A stretch of DNA of 64,000 nucleotides from Triplophysa rosa (taxonomy: Eukaryota > Chordata > Actinopteri > Cypriniformes > Nemacheilidae), in contig NC_079898.1 in NCBI RefSeq assembly GCF_024868665.1, positions 15,422,358 through 15,486,357 on the forward strand, read 5' to 3'. A program made the position numbers and the translations under genes. Below, in pieces: positions 44,658-64,000 of the stretch; the stretch's first letter is position 1; every line of letters starts with the position of its first letter. The notes under the pieces were generated by a model, which was not told where the DNA came from, made no database searches, and saw only the letters and a list, made by a program, of their open reading frames with translations.

Positions 44658-47600
44658 GCAGATCTCTTAAAGGGATAGTTCACCCCAAAATAAAAATGCT
44701 GTCATCATTTATTTATCCTCATGTCATTCAAAACCTGGATATGGCTCTTTCCTCTGTGGAACATAAAGAAGATATTTTGAGAATTTTCTCAGTGGTTTGT
44801 GTCCATACAATGTAAGTCAATGATGTCATGTGTTGTTTGCTTACCAACATCCTTCAAAATATCTTTGTGGTTGGCGTAAGAAATAAAGTCATTTTGGAAT
44901 GATATTAGGGTGAGTGAATGATGAAAGAATTTTTATTTTAGGGTAAACTGTCCCTTTGAAAAAACAAGTTATGCCCATAAGTAGTAGTATGAGCAATGCT
45001 AATAGTGAAGCTTAGCTTTGCAAGCTAGCTAATATTGACCTATGTTTTAACGCATAGGAGACATTGAATACGCAGCTTTATGTCAAATATGTCACAGACA
45101 TACCTATAATGTTTCCACAGTGATAACTATAAATACTGTAGCTATTGTGCAGCTCTATCAGGCATGAAGAATGACGTGCTCTCCCAATGCAAACATCATT
45201 CTTTACATGCTATACAGTACAGTCATAGGTTATGTATTTTTAACATACTTGAAATAAGTACATAAATCGTGGTGTTTGACGGCTGACTGACACATCTTTT
45301 TGGAATATACGTGCTAGAATGATTCGAAATTCATGAAAATTAAGACCTCGTTTCACAGTAATAGAGCTACTTTTGTAGGAAAGAAAGAAGATTTCAAGGT
45401 TGAAGGAATAAGTGAACCTGACAAAACAGCAAAAGGAATTCAACATCACCAATTTAATGACTTCCCTGTCAAGGTGAGTGATGGTTGTGACTGAGGATGA
45501 GGGGAGGAAGAAAAAACATCCAGCGTTGATGGTTTTGAAAACCATCCCTCTCCGGAGATGATTCATGTGTCCTTTTCACATATCTGGGAAGCGAAAAGCA
45601 ATTACCATTCCATTTGCAGCGGCCAAGCTCGTATTACAGAGACTGTGTTAAACTCGGTTCAAAAAAGAAACACCTTTTGGATTAAATTACAAGCAGCGCT
45701 CTACAGAGATTTCCTATTTTTGTCAAATTTAGTCACTGGGTGCCAGGAAGGACAGCTGCCTGTAGGAGGGCTCCTAGCAGCCAGTGGAGGAAGGGAATAA
45801 TTGGCTTGTGGAATTGGGCCCAGGCTTTACCATCTCCTTTGGGACAAAAGTCAGATTTACTGGCCTTTGACTAAATCAGCCATTTTCTATGCTTGCATCT
45901 GTCTAACAAGACTTAACATATGCATAATTCGTCATCAGAATATGAATAATCATTCTAGAAATTTGCTTAATGATGCTAAAAACATCTTGTTACTTCCAGA
46001 CTTCGGCCATGTTCACACTTGACTTCTTTTTTGACAAGAAAAAGTTGACAATGGAGCTTTTTTAGTATAAAAAATACAAATTTGGTTACAAATAGCAGCA
46101 GGCAATGTTCAAAGATAGCATTTGTGCACGAAGGTTAGCTAAGAGAGACAGGCTTCATAGGCAGCAAAAGAGAAGTCTATTTGAATTATAAACAGAGAGC
46201 GTCTTTGCTATAACCAATCACATATTTAAAAAGTACAATACTAATTTCTCGCTAGAAATGCAATCAAAAGTTATTGAAAGTGAAAATTAAACTTATTATG
46301 CTCCAACGGGTGTTTTGGCTGCCATTCAATTTTTTCGAGCTTGAGCCTTCTCGACCAATCAGGTTCCTTGCATGTTGTTACGACAGGTCTCTGTTATTGG
46401 TTAACTGTGAAAAAGGTACTTGATGTAGTTTTTTCAGAAAAGTTGAACTTTTTTCAACCTCAAAAGACACTCTGAGCTAAAGAAAAGATGCTGGCGTTTA
46501 AAAAAGCGCTCAGGACTTTTTTGGAAAACACGGTTTACTCCATAGGATTATACTTTTTTGATTATACTTCAAAAACGAAGTCAAGTGTGAACATGGCCTT
46601 AAGTGGCATTTCAGGAGAAATGTAGAAATTTAATTATAATGTTTCATAAGTGCAAGTAATTATTTTTTTATTCATGTGCCCTCATAATCTTTAATTAAAA
46701 ACTAGGGCTGTCAAAATACAATTAATCAATTGCAATATAAGTTTTGATTGTATAATTTGTGTGCCATGTACACACACACACGGGACTAAACTGGAGGTGG
46801 GCTTAATGTTGCAATCAAAAGTGGAGCATTTTATTTGGAAGTTTTGTTTTTCCGTTAGATTTCCGCTATATAATCACTCAGTTGGGTTACTTTCTTCAAG
46901 TTGTAGGGCTGCTTAAAGGCTATGTGTAAAGATTTAGTCTATGACACATTCCTCATATTCAGTTAGTGACAGCAGCAGGATATCAGTGGTGTTATGCTAC
47001 AGGGAATGAACATCAGGAGCCGAGGGACAGCATGATAACAAGCTGAAGTGAGATTCAGTGTACTTCTGCATGTGGCACATGCGCAACTCCTTAATCAGCC
47101 CGTGCACTGTGTGTTACTAAGGTCAGGACTCAAAGATCAATAGCCTAAAAATATCATTTCAAATGTGTCTGCCTATTCTGGGCCAAGCAGCCCCTCGGCG
47201 TTTGCCTGGAACAAACCCAGACGGTTAGACTAATTCCTGAGATAAGAACCTTGGAGAAATTATTATACGGCATATTTCGGAAATTTAAATTTGAACAGTT
47301 TGTGAAGAGTGATGGAAGGCAGGTCTGATCTTGATTCCATTTCATGTGGGTAAAGCCCCTATCTGTAGTATATTTGCACATGCATACAGAGAATTGACAT
47401 CTGTTTTGACAGAGTATCTCATCTGTCATATCAGTGCGATCATGCATGCCTCCAGGCTCTTACAGTAATGATGTTTTAAGACACTGACATGGCATGCCTT
47501 GTGAAAATAATTAGTCAAGCGTTTGCTTTCAGGATAAACCAATAGAGCTTGCACATCAGAAAACAGCTTTGACATCTCAAAGATCTCTTATTAGGTGGAT

Positions 47601-47749
47601 TAAACCCATAACATGCTAAACCATTTAAAATGACTTAAAGACTTGTATGTTCACCCAACAGGAACAAAAGAGATACAATCTATATATTGCTACTGTATAT
47701 TAGAATGCAATTAGATTCATAATGTTAATTTCTAGTATAATTTGACCTA
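44658..47749. other. Intergenic region downstream of the DUSP array
   Basis: After a MITE (44667-44958) the sequence is AT-rich and non-coding. A short AGGGCTGTCA-like segment near 46.7 kb resembles the end of a hAT-type repeat, but no matching partner end was found. No gene is supported here. Confidence 0.4.
44667..44958. mobile_element. MITE (GTTCACC family) just after DUSP gene 4
   Basis: TTAAAGGGATAGTTCACCCC starts 10 bases after the gene 4 stop codon; the right end is AGGGTAAACTGTCCCTTTGA. Internal arms AAGAAGATATTTTGAG and CTTCAAAATATCTT are inverted. Confidence 0.75.
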
Positions 47750-47815
47750 ATGAAATACAACCGAAGCAGAATATTGACACATAACGTCTGGCCCAACGTC
47801 TACATTGGAAATGTG
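47750..47815 (+). pseudogene. Relic first coding exon of a DUSP13-like gene
   Basis: An in-frame ATG at 47750 leads to [13 protein letters not shown], the conserved end of the first conserved exon in the four array genes (compare [11 protein letters not shown] in gene 3). The sequence after GGAAATGT is GTATTAC, a weak donor in place of GTAAGT, and the frame then stops at a TAA. I found no matching 218-nt second exon (GITH...) or P-loop exon downstream before kat6b. It is most likely a decayed fifth array member. Confidence 0.6.
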
Positions 47816-48499
47816 TATTACATGTAAATTTACCCCACCTATGTCAAACAGATTGATATGTAAAAGGTGCCAAATATTATGTGAAGAACTTCACTGTATG
47901 CTATTCATTTTAAGACCACAAAAGCTTGCTCAGATATTTCAATTAGAAGACAGGTTTTGACTGCCAACATTAGACATGAATTAAAACATTCTGTATGCGA
48001 CAAGAGGAAAATGAAATAATGTTAATAGTACCAAAGCTTGAAGACCATTGATTTCTGGAGTGCAGGCTTAGAACATCTCTACTTTAAACCTCTACGAGTT
48101 TCTCCACCCTTGAGCTCAATTTATTGACTATGCACTCAGCAAAGCAGAAAGTAAGTAAAGAGAGAGACAGGGCATGTTAAATCTCTAGATAAGAGGCAAG
48201 TAACAGGCACTCAAGAACTCAATCAAGTGAACCCTGTAGAATTCAAATGAGGCCCAAAGCAGAACTGATAGAGGCATGTGTTCTCTTATAATTACTGCTG
48301 ACCCATGACGTTTTCCATGTTGTGTTGCTAATATAATGTGAACTGAAGTAAATCGAAAGCATTGTCTTCCACTGCTGTGAAGTATTTGATTTATATGCTG
48401 TTGTAGAATTGATCAGACCATTAAAAATGAACATACAATATTTTATTCAGGAAAATAAAGGTTTATGCACTTGACAAAACTGTTGCCACGTATGTGTCA

Positions 48500-49825
48500 C
48501 GGTTGGAAACAATTTTGTAAAATTTTTTATTTTGGCTGCAATAGTTCCATTCAGTGAGTCACAACGAATGAGACAGTAGACACGTTTAAGTCTGTCAGTG
48601 GCTCATCATAATTTATTTTCTGCTAAAATGTACAGCATTTAAGAGACCGACTAAAAAGGTAACTCATAAATACAGGACTGTTGCTCTGGTAATTAGTACA
48701 GTCAGGATTATCCTTATACGTCAAACTGCCATTCTGTACAGGTACAAAGGCTACAAAATAAGCTATACAAACAGACACAGATACAATTTACCTTTTTACA
48801 TGCCATCTGTTTTGTCTATCAACAAGGCTACTGCTCTACATTTCAGTAAAATATAAATCAGATGTTTTATAAAGATAAAAAAAATCTACAGATGGAATGA
48901 AAATGTAAGTTTAAAGGCATTTCATAAAAGACCGACTTTGGAGTAAATTGACACTCGATAATCATTTTGCAACTCTGCCCCCCCCCCGAAATGTTTTCGT
49001 TGACCCTTTCCCCTTGATTTAGTTTTCTACATATACATGTACAAATACTGACATTTACTGTTCTTTGCTATTGTGACAGAGATTGCTTTAAATTGTATAA
49101 AAACAGAAAGCTGCCTCAGGTAAAGAAACTTGTTATAAAGTAACAAATTATACACAATCAGCAATAGAACCTTCCAAGCTGAACATGACGATGTTTCAAA
49201 TCTTTACAGTATTAGAATCAACAAAAATAGAGTTTCATTTTTTTCCTTCCATACGAGGGAAACCTAACCAAGGCCATACATTTAATATAAAATCGCTTGC
49301 TATTAAGCACAACACTGTACAGTACTACTCTGATGCACTGTCACTAACAAAGACGTTATAGCATGCTAAGTATAACCTTACATTTAAAAAAATATAAAAG
49401 TAGATTTACAATAATTTAAATAATATGAAGGCATGAGTACAGACTTACATATATAACCTTGCGATTGCTAAAGGTACATTGAGAAAAAGGCTTTTTTGTC
49501 CAAAAACATACGATGCAGGCACATTTAAAGGTTCCATAATGCAGGTTCCAACTTAAAGAAATGTAACCTCCGTGAAACTGCGATGCAGTTAGCGGGAGAT
49601 TTACGCTTACACAAACGTTACATTTTTAAATCTTATGCTGTAAGGCTTCCCGTAAATAGGGGAGAAAAGCTAAAACTTAGCCGATAAACAAAATGTTTTT
49701 TGCATTCTTACCAAGTGCTGGTTCTTTCAGAAAGATCCATAAAAGCGAAACATTAACAAGGAAAAGAAGAATAAACAAAATACCTCAAAGTCAACTAGCT
49801 GACTTGCTAACAAGCTTGTCGCTGA
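48500..49825 (-). other. kat6b: kat6b 3' UTR
   Basis: AT-rich sequence downstream of the kat6b stop codon on the minus strand. Candidate AATAAA signals (TTTATT on plus) occur at 48612-48617, 48526-48531 and 48442-48447; which is used cannot be told. The region includes a C-run at about 48978-48988 on the plus strand. No coding sequence is seen. Confidence 0.5.
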
Positions 49826-63849
<14,024 letters not shown>

Positions 63850-64000
63850 CTGGGGGAGGTCCAGGGAGGCGTAAAAAGAGAGAGGGAGAAACAAAAAAGA
63901 GAGAAGCATTTCAAAGATGGCTCATCATGTCTGCAGATGTGACACTTTTCAAATATTTCTTTATAGTGCTGAGCAGAGATGACCCGCTGTGTCTCTCCCT

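Overview
This window is vertebrate nuclear DNA: GT-AG introns, short exons, convergent polyadenylation signals and many transposon relics. The repeat types point to a teleost, most likely a cypriniform fish: inverted-repeat MITEs ending in a GGGATAGTTCACCC-like motif, hAT-type elements with 8-bp target duplications, and a Tc1-like relic. Proteins were recognised by reading translated exons against remembered human families. No database search was run, and the species and fish paralogue (a or b) cannot be fixed from the sequence.

Layout. (1) 162-7079, plus strand: the last 26 coding exons of collagen XVII alpha-1 (col17a1); the 5' part lies outside the window. (2) 9135-29875, minus strand: a complete STE20-like kinase gene (slk), 19 coding exons giving 1,128 residues, tail-to-tail with col17a1. 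(3) 30968-44657, plus strand: four tandem atypical dual-specificity phosphatase genes of the DUSP13 group. Two resemble DUSP13A/MDSP and two resemble DUSP13B/TMDP. Each has an intact HCxxGxxR active site and a central exon of exactly 218 nt. A fifth decayed first-exon fragment lies near 47.75 kb. (4) 49826-63849, minus strand: the 3' twelve coding exons of the MYST histone acetyltransferase kat6b, from the end of a PHD finger to the natural stop.

Mobile DNA fills the introns and spacers. The clearest case is a young 2,635-bp LTR element (41166-43800) with 562-bp LTRs, a TTCAC target duplication and a gag-like reading frame. It sits inside an older MITE, which itself lies inside an intron of the fourth phosphatase gene. 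Several non-autonomous hAT-type elements have readable or near-readable 8-bp duplications, and one is nested in another.

The genes do not form one pathway: they are an epidermal adhesion collagen, a cytoskeletal/apoptotic kinase, a muscle/testis-type phosphatase cluster and a chromatin regulator. From memory, SLK-COL17A1 and KAT6B-DUSP13 are two separate neighbourhoods on human chromosome 10. Here they are directly joined, with the phosphatase array at the junction. The array is the most unusual part of the window.
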